This document shows, piece by piece, positions 36,901 through 51,900 of a stretch of DNA of 64,000 nt. The stretch lies in assembly GCF_914767665.1 (NCBI RefSeq), contig NC_059507.1:35087270-35151269 (forward strand), given 5' to 3'. This stretch comes from Harmonia axyridis (taxonomy: Eukaryota > Arthropoda > Insecta > Coleoptera > Coccinellidae). Position numbers and translations under genes: made by a program. Each line of letters opens with the position of its first letter. The first letter of the stretch is position 1. Below the pieces are notes generated by a model, which worked only from the letters and a program-made list of their open reading frames with translations, had not been told where the DNA came from and did no database searches.

Positions 36901-39900
36901 TATCATATCATATATAACATATAATATCCAACCAAATATATAATAACAAGGTCAAGACCTATGGAAATAATCTTCTGATGCATCTTCCTTATTACAACTA
37001 TCTCGATCGAAAAAGTCGTTATTTCCAAATCCATTTTAGAATCAAAAATTATAAAATATATCCTAATTCGAATTTTAGAGTAATTAGTAAGGACCAGTGG
37101 CGAACCCAAGGGATAAGGGGGATATATCCCACCCCAGGAAGAATATCCAGTATATGTAACAACACTTTATATCACAATCTTATTATAAGTAAGCAAACTT
37201 CTTCGGAAAACTTCTTCAAAAGAAGGAAAATTTGAAAATTTTTTTCTTTATCCCCCTCAATACTTATGTCTGGATACGCCAATGGTAAGGACCATAGAAA
37301 TAATCCGATTGACGAAAGGACACTGCTCTTGTTATAGGAAGCTCTTTTTTTCTGTGCTCATCAACTGTTAAACCCATAGAAATATTGAGACCCTTAGATG
37401 AAAAAAGGTTTTTCACCATTTTCTATTATTCATATTGATACAAACCATACGATGTTATTTATTTTTGAAATCAGGAAAAATTAAGCTTTCAAAAAATGGC
37501 ACAGAAATCTAGTGTTCCTATTTGAAAAAACATAATTTCGGGTCATTTCTTCTTATTTGGAACCCTAGTGAAGTGACTAGCACACCACTGGATTCTACAT
37601 AATATAATAGTGCCTGAATGATGTTTTAATTTCAGAGCTCTATCATCAGTATTAGCGGAGATAGACCTACATTTTTTTCGATATCGCCATTTTTCCAATT
37701 TTCGATTATAACTCGAAAACAAAAGAAGGTGGCCAAAAATGAATACTAGTCTTGTTGGTTTCTCAGAAAAAATAAACGAGATGGGGTATCAGATTTTGTC
37801 TATCTCCTTTGGTTTAAAAGTTGTATACCTGGCTTAACCATCAAAATTTGCCTACCTTGTAAATTTTCCGGAGATAGAACAGTGTTGAATTCCTCTGCAT
37901 AAATCATCGAAATCTTCTCATATCACTCTTCACCTCTATTTTATATAGCCTCTCTTATAAATATATATATTTTTGTTCATAGTCGAATACTGAAAAGACA
38001 TCGATTGTTTAGAAACAAATCAAATGTGGATCGACAAAATACAAGCAGAACATAAGCGATTTAGGTGACTCACCATTACATAATCGTCTCATCTTATCAA
38101 TTATTATCTGAGAGAATTCTTCAGTCCGGAAATATTTGAACCCAGTGATAATTCAGTAAAAAGATTATTTCTATCAATGTAATAATCAGATCACAATTTA
38201 TACCGATTCTCTCAAGCACATAAACAAAGAAGTGAGAATTTTCGTAAGTAATTGCACAAGTGCATCAAAATTACCGATAATTTTGCATGACAGCGTGTTG
38301 TCATAAAAACTGCATGAGTTCATTTTCATTTTTGGAGAAAGAGCCCGACACCGAAGGTGGAGAACAATTATCGAAAATTACAGCGATAATTGCATTGTAG
38401 GAAGCGAAACTGAACTGCGATAATTGTTCTGTTCATAGATGCATAGTTTCTATGCATCTTATACAGTTCGAATCTATGGCAATTCCATTCAACATCAGTT
38501 TGACAAGTAATGTAACAGTTCATTCGGGAAATATTCCCCCGAATTACACTCGTGCATCAAAATGACCGGATAATTTCGCATTCCAGCGTGTTTTCTTTGA
38601 AAAACTGCATTCGGTCATTTTCATTTTTGGAGAAAGAGCCCTCCACCTTCGGTGTCGGGCTCTTTCTCCAAAAATGAAAATGAACTCATGCAGTTTTTAT
38701 GACAACACGCTGTCATGCAAAATTATCGGTAATTTTGATGCACTTGTGCAATTACTTACGAAAACAATTGTTCGTTGTAAACAGGAAATGTCGCGGAAAC
38801 AGATTCTGTTGAGAAATATAGGAAGCTATGACTACAAAATTATGATGATATCGAAATGTTTCTTACTTCGATACAGTTAAATGGTTTTCTCAATGAGATC
38901 AATATTACTTACATGATCATTCGAAAATCCAAATTCACTTGAATCCAATAACACTTTTGGCACTTATAACGATATATCATCACCCAGAAATCACTTTTCT
39001 ATTCCTTATGTAAGAGTCGATTTTCTTAAGCATCCATCCATCCACTTCTTCAAGATGAATAAATAAATAAACATTTCAAATGAAATGTGCTTTTGATTAT
39101 TTCCAAACCAACAACCCAAATACTTCACTTTGTCATTTATTTATATTAACTGATCATGAATTTTCATGCTAAATCTGCTGATAACAATGACTTACAATTT
39201 CTTCATGCAAGTTTCAAGACCATAGACCCAGCTAATTTCATTCGGTAGATTTATCACATCATGACAATTTTCCTTTTCAATTATATTTGTTGTAATTCGG
39301 TGGATTTCCTCAATTGAATACCGTCATAATTTCGATGTTTTATATTCCTGTGCTTCATAATATTCATTTTCAGGAAATATTTAAGTTATGGAAGATTTCT
39401 GTAATATCAATCGAGGCCACGATGCGTCAATTTCGAAGGTATTTTTGTATGTCTATGCTTCAGGTGTTTATTGTGCTGATTTGCTCGATAAAATAATTTC
39501 TGTGTTCAATTTCGGTTCATTTTTGAAACTTCCATAGATTTAAAACTAAAATAAACGAGTTTATCGGTCCATTCAAAGTCTTATGAAACCCGTTGTTAGA
39601 AATACCGGCCCGCAAGCAACTAAATCAATTGAAAAGATAGAAGAATAGATCTATAGGCTAGAACAACCATGCATAAAATTATTTTATGGCAGGGTTCCTA
39701 TACACTTATCGTTTTTTCGCATTTCTACATCAAAATATGTTCTAACGGTAAACACGATAATTTTCCAACGATATCTCCTAGTGACTTGAAATTTTCAGGG
39801 TGGGCTCAGGGTCCAAATAGAAATATGAACAAATAATGCACAATTACTCTGATATTTCAAAATGAAACTTCATGGAAGAAAAATCTTCTAAGCTTTCTAT

Positions 39901-42900
39901 AAATTTGCTCCAATTTTTTTAAATTGTAGAACTCATTATGCTGATCTAAATTGCATCACCCCTCTAAATTCAACTGTTTAGATTATATAACTTTTCTAAA
40001 ATTTCAAATGGCCATGTCGAAAAAAATTTTTGATATACATGAACCAAATGTAGTATGCATTATTCCTGCACGCACAGAAGGTATACAGGATGAATCCAAA
40101 GATTCTGAAAGATCTTCAGTGATTTCTAAAAAATTGATCGGTGGAATTTCATTTATTTTCAAACATGATCTTATAATTATATAAAAATTCTGCCCTTTCA
40201 TTGAGACATATCGTTTATCAATGCAATTCTACCAAGGAAAAAGTACAGCTCTGTACAGAGATCCTAGTTCTTTCAGAATTGTTTTTCTCCATCAGTAAAC
40301 CTCGTTGCGCTTGTTTCGCAACACAAAGGAATAGGTTCCGTTAGAGGTATTAAGCGGAAAATGAGAATCCTTGATAGAGGATGCCAACTAATTAATTAAT
40401 GCAAGAGAAAAGTTTTCGGTCATTCCGTTTTGGTTCTTTTGCTTTCGACGCTGGCTAACAAAGGAGAAAGGGTTGAACAATTACGTTACTTTTTAGTTTT
40501 TTAGTTTGCAGGTTGTAATGCATCCGACTCCAATGACGTCTTTCATTATTATTATTATTATTACCATCAGATCTTTTTCTGTTTAGACTGGGTTATCCAT
40601 GCCGTGTTCCAGATTCCACATCCCTGTTTCAATGACATATGTCAAACAGAACTGTCATCCGAAGCGTCATATGTTTAGTTGAGTCTTTTAACAATATGGA
40701 TGACTTATCTAATGCTGAAAGTGTGAACATTGAGAAAACTCACCACAAAAATGATGGTTTTGTAGTTATTAGGTACGTTTCGTGCACAATTGATCAGACA
40801 ATGAAAACATTCTAAAATGCTGGATCTGTAACTGATGTTTTTGCCGTTATCGAAATGCACGCTAGAAGAAAATTTTGCTGCTATAAATGAAAGTATCCAG
40901 AACTAACGTTCCCATGCGAGTGGTTCTTATGCCAGTGAGCCTATTCAGGACATTTGCACACTATGTGTTCGGCTGTTTTGCCTCCTTTCGACAGACCCTG
41001 CAGATCTCATCTGATGACTTACCAATGCGGTGCAGAAGGAATGTGCACCGACATTGTCCTATCATCAGCCCCACCATTATACGAAGCTCAATGTGGTAGC
41101 TTCAGGATCTCCCTGGTATAGGTTGGTGAAACCACCACACATTTTTTTGCCAAGCAACCCGGAGTGTTTCTCGAGAGGATTTTTCTATTGTTGGACCGCT
41201 GTCTTTTCCAAGCCCATAGAAAGCCTCAGGATCAACAGGTCTTAACCTTGATGCCCTTCTTGCAAGTCCATCGGCTTTTTCGTTTCCTTCAATAGCACAA
41301 TGCCCTGGTACCCATAGTAGAGTTACTTTATATTGGATATTAAGGGGTTTTAAATACAGAGTATTCACCAATACACAGATGATGATTTTAATAGTTTATT
41401 CTCGAACACTCTAGTAAGTCTAACTCTATCTCTAAGCAAGCATAGTTCAGAAGGCAGAACAGAAGGAAGTGCTTTCTCAGGTTATGTCCCTGACGTTTGC
41501 TCTCCATCATCGAAGGTCTTTCTTGTTCTTTCTCTCGATGGCCACGTAACTCGCTTAAGCGCTAGCAGCGCTACGGTCGTGAGATGAAGTAACAAGAATA
41601 GGTAGTGAGTAATGTTGGTTGCCTCTCTCGTAATTTGTTCAGATGAAGTAATACTCTTTATTTCCCAGAGAGAATAAAATGGTATTACGAAACACAAGAG
41701 AGTAGAGTAGAGTATATGATTCCAAGAAACTAAGCTAGACCTGGCTGTCCGTAGCGATGTGAATACGCCGCTGCTTCGAGGTTTCTTTGAAGACAACCTT
41801 GAGCGCAAGTATAGACAGCTATTGTCTCGGTTTGCAAGATAGAGGGCTTACTTCCCAGGGATCTAGAGAACCTTGTTTTAGGCACATATACCTCAATACC
41901 TGTGCGTTTTTCTTATTGTGATCCATCTGTATACCATATCGGGGACTTTTATCCAAGCAATTTACTAAGTTCATTGCACTGAGGCGGTCATCAATGACCG
42001 TTTCAAAGAGTACTTCGAAATCGAATATAGTTGACATCATATCCGACGGTTTTAATTTGATTCAATATCCCCATATGGCCAATCCTCATAGGCATATCAA
42101 GTATAACCTCATGCACTGTTGTAGGAGTTGTGTGTAGAGCTCCCGTAACACCAATAAAGGCCAGCCTCTGCAGTTTCTGCAGCCGGCTGCGTGTGATGAC
42201 CTCTTCGGTTTTTGTCCACCATGTTGAAGACGCATAGGTGACAATGGGGCGCACTGTGGTGCCAGCGAGAAGGTACACCAAGCTTCACAACAAGACCCGT
42301 TTTGGCTTTATTGCAAGAAAATCCCAGAATTCGTAATTTCTCGTTTTGTTGATGAGAATTAGCCACCAAGATCCTGTGATTATTCGCCTTTAGATTGGAT
42401 TTTGAGGGGTTATGCTGATAATCCTCGGACTATTCGCGGTTTGAAAACCAACAACCGTCAAGTTATTGATGAGATATTGCCCAAAAAGTGCCAGCTAGTC
42501 GATCGAGGAGAGACCAAATCCAAATGTAGGACTCTTAAATGATGTTGTTTTTTACACATAATAGCAAGGTCCAAGCATAATATTGAAATGAAAATTTGAT
42601 CCAATGAGAATTTTAACTGGATCTTGAAACATCTCTCGAATTTGTTGAATTTTTTGTTAAAGCAGAGTTAATAACGTTGGTTTTCTCTTGGAGTGTTGCG
42701 ATGAACTGAATAAGAAAATCCATGTAGATTTCACAAGAAAATTGCAACGATTTTGCACGCTTCATTTCATGTTACGCTACTGGAATTTTTGAAGACGCGG
42801 TAATTTGTCAATTAATCGTATCATATCGTGTACTATCGGTCGGAACGCAGATGCCCGTTTCTGGAGAGAACCTTCTGAAAGATTTTTAATGATTATTGAG

Positions 42901-45900
42901 ACTTCAGCAAGAATACGTACCTAAGATTTAGATTTCAGTCATTAATAATTTAATTTGAGACTCGGAATCTTATTTATCGGCGAGAATTGTGTCGGGATTC
43001 TCGCACCTCCCGTGGGATTGGAACGAAGAAACCTCCCGTGGGATTAGAACAGAGAAAACCTTTCTTGGGATTGATAGATATCAAGAACTACTTCCTTGAG
43101 ATACAGAATTTGGAATACTACGTATGTTAGACCACTTTAGTTCCTGAATCTGAGAGAACACCTGCGAAATACCTGGCATTATCACATCAACTTCGTTGAA
43201 TAGGGATTGGAGTACTATAGCTTCCTGATAAGAATTGGTGTTCAGAAGGCTGAAGATAATTTACAGAAGAGGTTCCATCCTAGTAGCAGAGTAACTCATT
43301 TAAAATCGTTTTAAGTTAAGTTTCTATTTTATTATTTGTTTGGAGTGAAAAGGATCGATCATTGTATATTTTAATTTTATTAAATTTGTAAAAACCTGGG
43401 TAGGAGTTTTGTTGCCAAATAAGCCAAACCACCCCTAGAAATTAGTCCTTAGAGTCTTATGGGCAATTGTAACGTTACAAAATATATACTGAAATATAGC
43501 AGTTTGTCCAAAATCTTGCAGAATGGAATGAAATAAAAATGTAAGGAATATAAATCGCTAACTAATATCTATTCCGTATTCTACAAGACGATATGAAGCT
43601 TCGGATAAAACGTACAGATCAGTTCTGAACGTCTCGATACAAGAGGGAATAAAACAAGACACTAAGGGTAGAGAATGTAGCCTTCCCCTTACAGCACCCT
43701 TAAGATACATCAATTTCGGAATCATGACACTCTTGGCATAATTTTTTCGCACGCCTTCAGCATTATCCGTTGATTTATGAGCGATTCCACTTCATTGGAG
43801 TTTCCCATAAATCGGAAAAACTTCCTTTTTTCCTGTTGATGGATAGATGGAGCCACTTTTTGTGAAGCGATCTGTTTTGATGTGATTAGTCGAATCACAC
43901 CTCATTTTATATTTGTTGGGGTTTAGTGATCAATTGAACTATTAAAGTAACACCATCAAGTGCATATAGGAGGTCTCTTCAATTTGTTACTTTACACAGA
44001 GTTTGATGGTAGATTATATTTTGAGCCAATAATGAAAGATATTACTATCTGAATTTTGGCAGGACGTGATCATAATTTTGGGACAAAATTGCAGGTAATA
44101 TTAATTATCAGATATTCTGGTGCATTCAGAAGAATCGAGTTGAGCATCATAACAATAAATAATTATCTACCTCTCACCTGCTAAATAAAGGAGAAAATAT
44201 AATATCCTTAGAATGACATGGAGGATGAAAGAGCTCTTCTGTTGCTGAAAGTTATGTAGAACTGCAGCACAGAAAAAACTGGATATTGCTAAAATTTTGG
44301 CTAGCTATATTCCTGCATCGAGTAGTCAAATTTTAAACGTTCCCATTATAAATACAATTGACAAAGGTACTACAAACGTAACCAATTCATACCTGGATTA
44401 TCATTCAATGCAGGGATGTATTATGCATTTTAATGTAACAATCAAAGTTTTCAATAATTGTACTTTCAAAAATATGGACTGAGAGTTCATTCAATCTTCA
44501 AATTATTATGAAATGAATAGAATATATCAAAACAAATCTCATTTATTTTCATAAAATCACAAATTAGCACAATTGCAGTAATTCTTCTTTAGTAATAAAA
44601 AATATAAGTGCATTAATATTGTTGATGAGAAAAATAATTCTCCCAATCATTTATTCTGAACACTAATGATATTTGTGCTTAAATTGTTAGGTTAGTTATA
44701 TTACAATATATTTCATCAATGCTTTTCGATAACTTATCCGTAAAGAAAACATTGTAAACAATATTCTTCATCAAAAATATTTCTAGTTATTTCAATCCTT
44801 TTGGTTATCCAATGCAGTTATTAAATATATAAATACGTATGTGTGGATTGTATATTTTAGTATCTTCGATTTTTTTCACCCTGGAGAGTTCAACAATTCT
44901 GCAAGATAAATGTTAATAGTAGCCATACGAGATGTAATAATTTTGCTTGATTCTACCTTCAATTTTATGAAACAACTTCTTCTATACTATTAGATAAGTT
45001 CGAGATAACACAAGATATACTTGATATATTTCTATTGAGGCAAGTTCCAGGAATTTCGATATTACTAGGTGTAGAGTCGATATTGTATTTGTTATTGTTC
45101 ATGACTTGACTTCTAAGCAGAAATGAAAATAAACGATGAAGTGACTGATAAATCCGTGACGGCTGACGGAGAGTTCGAAGTACCAACATACAATAATAAA
45201 ATGTAACCATGAAAGCTGTGCAAATCTGATGTATTCTCGTACGATTTTGTTCAGAATTTGATTGTATGAATTACAAAACGTTTGAAAAAAAAAAGCATAT
45301 TTCATTCCGAGTTGAAGTGACTTTTCATGGCTTGCTTATATTACCTTATATTTATTTATATTAGCTTATGAAAATTCACACTTCTCCTCCTTATGAAATA
45401 ATATACTATTATTTTTTGAAGTAATGATAACGATTATTTACAGGGAACGGAATTGAAACATCTCAGTCTGAACTGCAGCCAGCATCAATCATCCAGATGA
45501 GAACAGACGATTAAATTTGAACGACCAATGTAGCATTGTCGAGATTTTGATGGTCGTAATAATTATTATTTCACATATTTCTGGTTTTATGCTCATATAA
45601 TGGCAACGTGGTCTTCAGTAAGCGAAGAAAGTTGATATATGAGGGTTATATACGACCTTTGTCTTGAATGCGGATGACATTGTCCTCGGTTTTATGCTGG
45701 TGTATTGCCCCTCACCAAATATATGTTTTCGTATACGAGAAACGAGCTTTTATTAGGGTTTATTGGTATCTGGGGGTTTTTATGTCGTTCTCCCGTTTCT
45801 CCAACCGATTTCACTCTCATTCTACTCGAGATCATCACTCATCTTGACATGATAACATCGACAAATCAAAGCGTGATATCATAGTTCTTTATTGAAGTAG

Positions 45901-48900
45901 GTACACTGCGCAAAAAAATTAACGCACATTCTGAATATCTCAATTTTAATGAAAGTTAACTCTACATTGACTTTATAACTTATTTTTTATGTTCTCTCGG
46001 GAAGGTTTTGAACGAAACAAGACAAATTAAATGGAAGAAAAATTCAGGATTTCACCGAATCTTATGTGAAAGAAGAGAAATAAACAATTTTCAAAATACT
46101 GGAATGCTGATAAGTGATTTAATACTTGGTATTTCCACCCCTTGCGTTAATTACAGCTCGGCAACGAGAGTTCATACTCAAAATGAGTGATCTTAAAAGG
46201 TTCTGATCTAATCCTTCCCAGATTACTCTGAGTTGGATTCCTAAGTCATTAAGAGTAGCTGGATGATTTTCTGAACTTCTCAGCCTTCTATTGAGGTTGT
46301 CCCAAACCTGCTCAATCGGATTGAGATCTGGATTTCTTGCTAGCCATTCCATTCGAGAGACTTCAACTTCTTCAAGGTACTCCTGAACGATGCGCGCACG
46401 ATAGGGTGTGGCATTATCGTCCATAAAAATGAAATTTTCACCAATGTATGGGGCAAATGGCACTACATGCTCATAAATATCCAGATGTGGCGTGATCCCC
46501 TCATAGTTTACGATTGACGCTAAAAAAACATATGCACTCATCAGGATTCTCGGCGTTCCCTTTACGTTGCCGAATTTGATGGCCACTTGGGGTTCTGGAT
46601 TATTTTCTTTTCAATTCCCTAATCAGAATGTTGATTCCTCAGAATGGAATGCAAGATATAAGAAAACGATTCCATTTCATCACTTCCAACCGATACTTCT
46701 CAAGAAATATAAGAAAATTTATTATTTCAGGTGATCACAATTGGCCACCGAGATCTTGTGATTTAACTAAAACCTGTAGACATTTTTCTTTGAGACCACG
46801 TGATAGATAAGCTCTATGCCAACGCTCCACAATCGATTCAAGACCTTGAAGATTATATTTGTGAAGTTGTCAAGGACCTACCTTCTTCTTCACGATGAAA
46901 TAAACATCGGAATCCATTGATTTCTCTCAAATGTACTCGTTTCATATTTTTATGATTTTTTCATTACAAACCCAACGAATTTTTTAGCTAAGTCATGTAG
47001 TCCGGGAGCCAGTAACAGATATACGTGACCAAGTTCCTCTCAAACGGTAATTAGTAGAATGCATCAGGTAATAGTGATAAAAAGCCTCGTGAACGTCAGC
47101 TGCGACTCTGCTGGGGGGGAAAACGGCGGCAGCCCCCCAAACACGAAGAAAAAAAAATAAATTCAGTCATGGTGCCTCAAACAAAAAAAAAATATTTTCA
47201 ATGACAGCTCTGACAGCGACTCTGTTAATGAATCAGAGAGTGCCACACTCGCTAGAAAAGGACTTTCTCCACATGTTGCACAAAAATATTTAGTTACTTC
47301 CACTCTCTGATTCAGTATCATAGTCGCTGTCAGAGCTGTCATTGAAAATATAATTTTTTTTTTCATGTTTGGGGCACCAGCTGACGTATAATCCACCATG
47401 CTATAGCCAGCTGATTGTATTTTTTCGTCTAGATATTGGGTTAGCTACAATTTGACAAATTTTCAGTTGGGAGGAAATGACTGAATTTTTTTTTTCGTGC
47501 CGCCGCTCTACCCCCCAACCGAGTCGTAGCTGACGTTCACGAGGCTCTTTATTACTATTATCTGATATATCTCACAAGTATCTCTCGAGAGGAAATAATC
47601 AACCAAATTTGCACCTGGCTCCCGGACTAATGCATATTTATGAAATTCATAAAGATGATAAATGAATCAATCGAACATATTCTATAATACTATGACGTTT
47701 CTGTCTAAAATGACATACGTGAAAAACGGTTCAACATGCGGTCGAAAATCGTCTATTTTATCCATTTATTGACTCTTTTTCTTCACCAAATCACCAGTAC
47801 CCCTCTGCAAGAATGCAAAAACCGCGAATTCGACAAATACCTAGTCTCAATCCAAACCGACTTCAAGCACAGATGCACCGGGGTCATCGTTAATAAAAAT
47901 ACCGTCTTAACAACTGCGACATGCGTAACAGACCACATTTACAGAACCGGGGCGATAGGTTCCTGCGATTGCTCGATGAACATTTCAATCATTTACAGAG
48001 TATCTGCCAGCAACATGCAAGGTGGAAGCTGCGCTAGAGAAATACAGGTGGTGATGACCAAAATACATCATAAGTTGACAAAACTCGATTGGGGTCCTCG
48101 TAATAATGTAGCCATTTTGAAGACCAAAGGTGACATGGATTTGGATAGTAACTGGAGAGCGCCAGAGTTGTCTAAAGAACCTAACATGGTAGTGGACAAC
48201 TGTGAAGCTGAGGCAGTGGTGACTGGCTACTGGATGAACAAGACCCAGAAAGAGCCATTGGTGGTAGCACCTTGCATAGACGTGTTGCTGTACAAAAACT
48301 TATGTGATGTTACTGGAAGTTATTCCAGTAATTCTAGTACTTCCAAACCACCGACAAGGGTGGATCTAGAACCAAGAGTCATATGTCAAGTTGCAAAGAA
48401 TGTGAAGATTGCTTCTATCTGTAAGGCTTTTTATGGTTCCCCTGTCTTCTGCAGGGAGTGGAAGACTAATAGGACGGTGTTGTATGGTCTTTTGTCTCAT
48501 CGCCCATATGAACGTGAGTGTGAAGTAGATGTGGAGTTACATTTTACAAGGATGCAGACCTTCACTGGTTTCTTGTACCCCGACCTGTAAAATCGTAGTT
48601 AAATAAAATCTACTGTGAAGAGGCTTGATTTTTTTAATTATCTCATACCAGTTTGTTAGTTTGATTGATACTTATGTATCAATTTCGTCATATTATGCGT
48701 TTCTGCAACATAGTCTATAGCTCAGGAAAAGTACTTTTTCTGGTCAATCTCGTGGGTAATAAGATTTCAGCTAAAGACTATTCATTTCATCTTCTTCAAA
48801 AATTGCTAGAACGCACTTTTTTTTTGTATTTGTCTTTGGTACATTTACCAAAAGGACATTCTTTTCATCAATAAACTCTATGATGATATAAATGAAGGTA

Positions 48901-51900
48901 AATGCATGGATTTGAGTAAAGCTTATGATTTTGTTTCACATGATTCGCTTCTCGAAAAAAAGGATAGATTTGGCCTTCGTGGTAAAATAAATCAACTTTC
49001 AAAATCTTACCCAAGTAAAAGAAAGCAATTAGTGGATGTCAATGGTTCCAAGTCTTCCATTCTGAACATGTCTTCGGGTGTTCCTCAAGGCCCGGTTGCT
49101 TTTTCATTATATATCAACGACCTGTCAGATATTGTTGAGGATACTGAGGATCTAACATTATTCGCAGATGACATAACATATTTATGCTCTGAAACCTCGC
49201 TTACTGACGTTTTATGTAAAGCACAGAGGTTTATCAATTTATGTTGTGATCAGCTTGAATCGAACAAGTTGTTTTTAAATTCCTCTACAAGGCTCTTTGT
49301 TTGTTTAAGGCTTCAGAACTTCGTAGAACAGAAAAATAGAAATTTTCTATTAAGGGCGATAGGTCAATTGAGCATGCTACCATCATACAATTTCTAGGTA
49401 TAATCATTGATGATAGCCTCAACTGGCATCGGCATATTGAATGTTTATGTAAGCAGTTGTATTCTGTTTGTTATGCTCATCATATAGGTTAAAATCTATA
49501 ATCAATATAGATATCTGCTTGGCTAATTACAATGGTCAATTCAAGTCAAGGATAATTTCTGACCTTGTATTCTGGGGGACCACTCCTGCGCGGAATCGAG
49601 TCTTTCTCCTTCAAAAGAGAGCATTACGACACATGGCTGGAGTTCCCATGAGACTATCTTTTAGAGAGCTTCACAAAAATTTAATGTTTTGCCTGTAGTA
49701 TCTCAATTCATTTTGCAAGTTGTAACATATGTTGAAACTAATGATCATTCATTTCTGCGTATGAATTACATTCATAATTACAAACCAACACACTCCTCGT
49801 CATACTCATACCACGTCACACTCTGGTGGGATATGAGAGGTCTCCAAGATACAGGGTGATTCACCGCGATGGCCTATTAGACGTTTATGGAAAACTAATC
49901 ATAATTTTGTGCTGAAAATTTGCATGTTGTGGTTTGAGGCAATGATCTTTCTTCCTATAATATTTTCAGATCTCTACAATTTTTGGTTATACCGGAAGCA
50001 CACTACTACCTCCTTATTTCAAAAAACACACCCAGTATATTGCATCATTAGATAGCTGTTTTGATGACAAACTCAACAATATGCCATATCTTGGGTATAA
50101 ACTCCATAGTTCATGAGTTAATGGGATTCTTACGAGGATTCTTATGAAAAAAAAATGGTGGCGACGAGGAATCACATTTTCTTTGAATATTTCTACAGAA
50201 AAAGTTTTCTTCGGAAAAACCTTTTTCATTTTTGATTATGAAAAAACGTAGTTTTATAAGATGGTTTGGACCAAAAATGTACAGAGTGTTCATCAGAAGA
50301 TCATGAATTTGGTCATCGAAAATTCATCAAAACTCAAGATTTTCAAATTAAAACCTATATTTTTTAATATTTCAGTCAATTCTACGTATCAAAAGAGAAG
50401 GGGTTACCTAAACATACCCTATACCAAGCCCTATACTTAAAATGAGTTCTTTGAGAGTTATCGAGGAAGAACTCTAAATGAGGAAAAATCACAATTTCTA
50501 ACTGTGTGGAGTAGTCTGTGACTTCCGGAAAACACAGAAAGTAACTAAATTCGATGTTTCGATAACTAAATTTGGCACTTCATGAATTATTCATTGGGAT
50601 TGTTGAGAAATCGATAAACAAATAAAATTTTCAATTACGAATAATTGAATTGATAACAATTCATAGACTCCACACAGTTAGAAATTGCGGTTTTTCCTCA
50701 AAAGTTCTTCCTCGATAACTTTCGAAGTATTCTTTTTAGGTTAGGGTATGTTTGAGTAACCGCCCCTTTTTTTGGACGTAGAATTGAGTGAAATAATAAA
50801 AAATATGGGTTCTTATTTGAAAATCTTTGAATTTAGATCTTTGTTGTTGCCAAATATTTTTCTATTTGTTCTTTATGTAATATTTGTACTTGTTACTCAA
50901 ATCGTGATTTGTCATGATGGAAATTTCTCTACAGAGATAGTATCCTTTGCTGCCTGATCAGCTTTTTTATTTCCTTTTATACCAATATGTTTCAACCGTT
51001 ATGTAATGTTATCATCTTCGAATTGAATATTCAAATTAATATTCAAAACTGTTGTTTTTGTTGCAGGCTTCTTCAAAACTGTGATCTTTCTGAAATTCCA
51101 AAGGAAGCCCTTAAACCATTAAAGAAATTACAGACAATGTAAGTATGGATTTCATTGATTATAAGTTGAAAATGAGGCGCATCTATTGAGGTTCACCAGT
51201 CGGATGTCTTTGGAAGGTTATACTTATACAGTTGAGCACTTTCAAGGACATTTTATTTTTTATATTCAACAAAAAGGAATATCATCGCTCATGGGATTAA
51301 ACTCGAGCCACAATTGTTTTACTTGAAATAATGTGAATTCGAGTATTATTTTTCAAGAGCCACCCTGATTTTTATTGCGAAAACGTAAACGTTCAACGCA
51401 TAAGGACACAAGCCACATTCTTCAAATTGTATTCGATATTGGTATTGTTTGAACTGCATGAATTCTGCTCATACTGACGAATTCATAGAAACAGCAGGTA
51501 TATAAGGCCAATCGAAAAGTCCCCGGTCTGATGCACAGATGGCGGTGCTAGTACTAAATCCATATGATTTTTAGTTAGTTCCAACCTTCAAACGATACGT
51601 GTCAAAATTTGACAGCAGTCCGACCATTAGTTTGTGAGATATTGCGTTGTGGATGTAGCTACTTTTGTTAATTGAAAAAAAAAGAATTTCGTGTGCTGAT
51701 AAAATATTGCTTTTTGATGGGAAAAATACAGTTGAAGCAGAATCTTGGCTTGATGAAGAGTTTCCGGGGTCTGCATCAGGAAATTCAACCATCATTGATT
51801 GGTATGCTAAGTTTATACGTGGTGAAATAAGCACCGAAGTCGGGAACGCAGTGAACACCCAAGAAGAGGCTGTCACCGACGAAAAAATCAAAAAAGTTCA

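Noticed and set aside
39371..39440. Open stretch after ATTTTCAG ending at AAG|GTATTTTT considered as an LRR exon
   Set aside because: The translation (EIFKLWKISVIS…) lacks the LRR pattern and phase.
40545..40562. ATT-repeat tract as a CRISPR or tandem-repeat array
   Set aside because: Only a short trinucleotide run. No spacers or direct-repeat array anywhere in the window.
40696..40772. Possible first coding exon MDDLSNAESVNIEKTHH… ending at GTACG
   Set aside because: Very short, with a weak donor and no partner exon recognised. It cannot be told from chance.
47736..48590. Active trypsin-like protease
   Set aside because: The His, Asp and Ser positions are Thr, Asn and Tyr, so a catalytic role is not supported.
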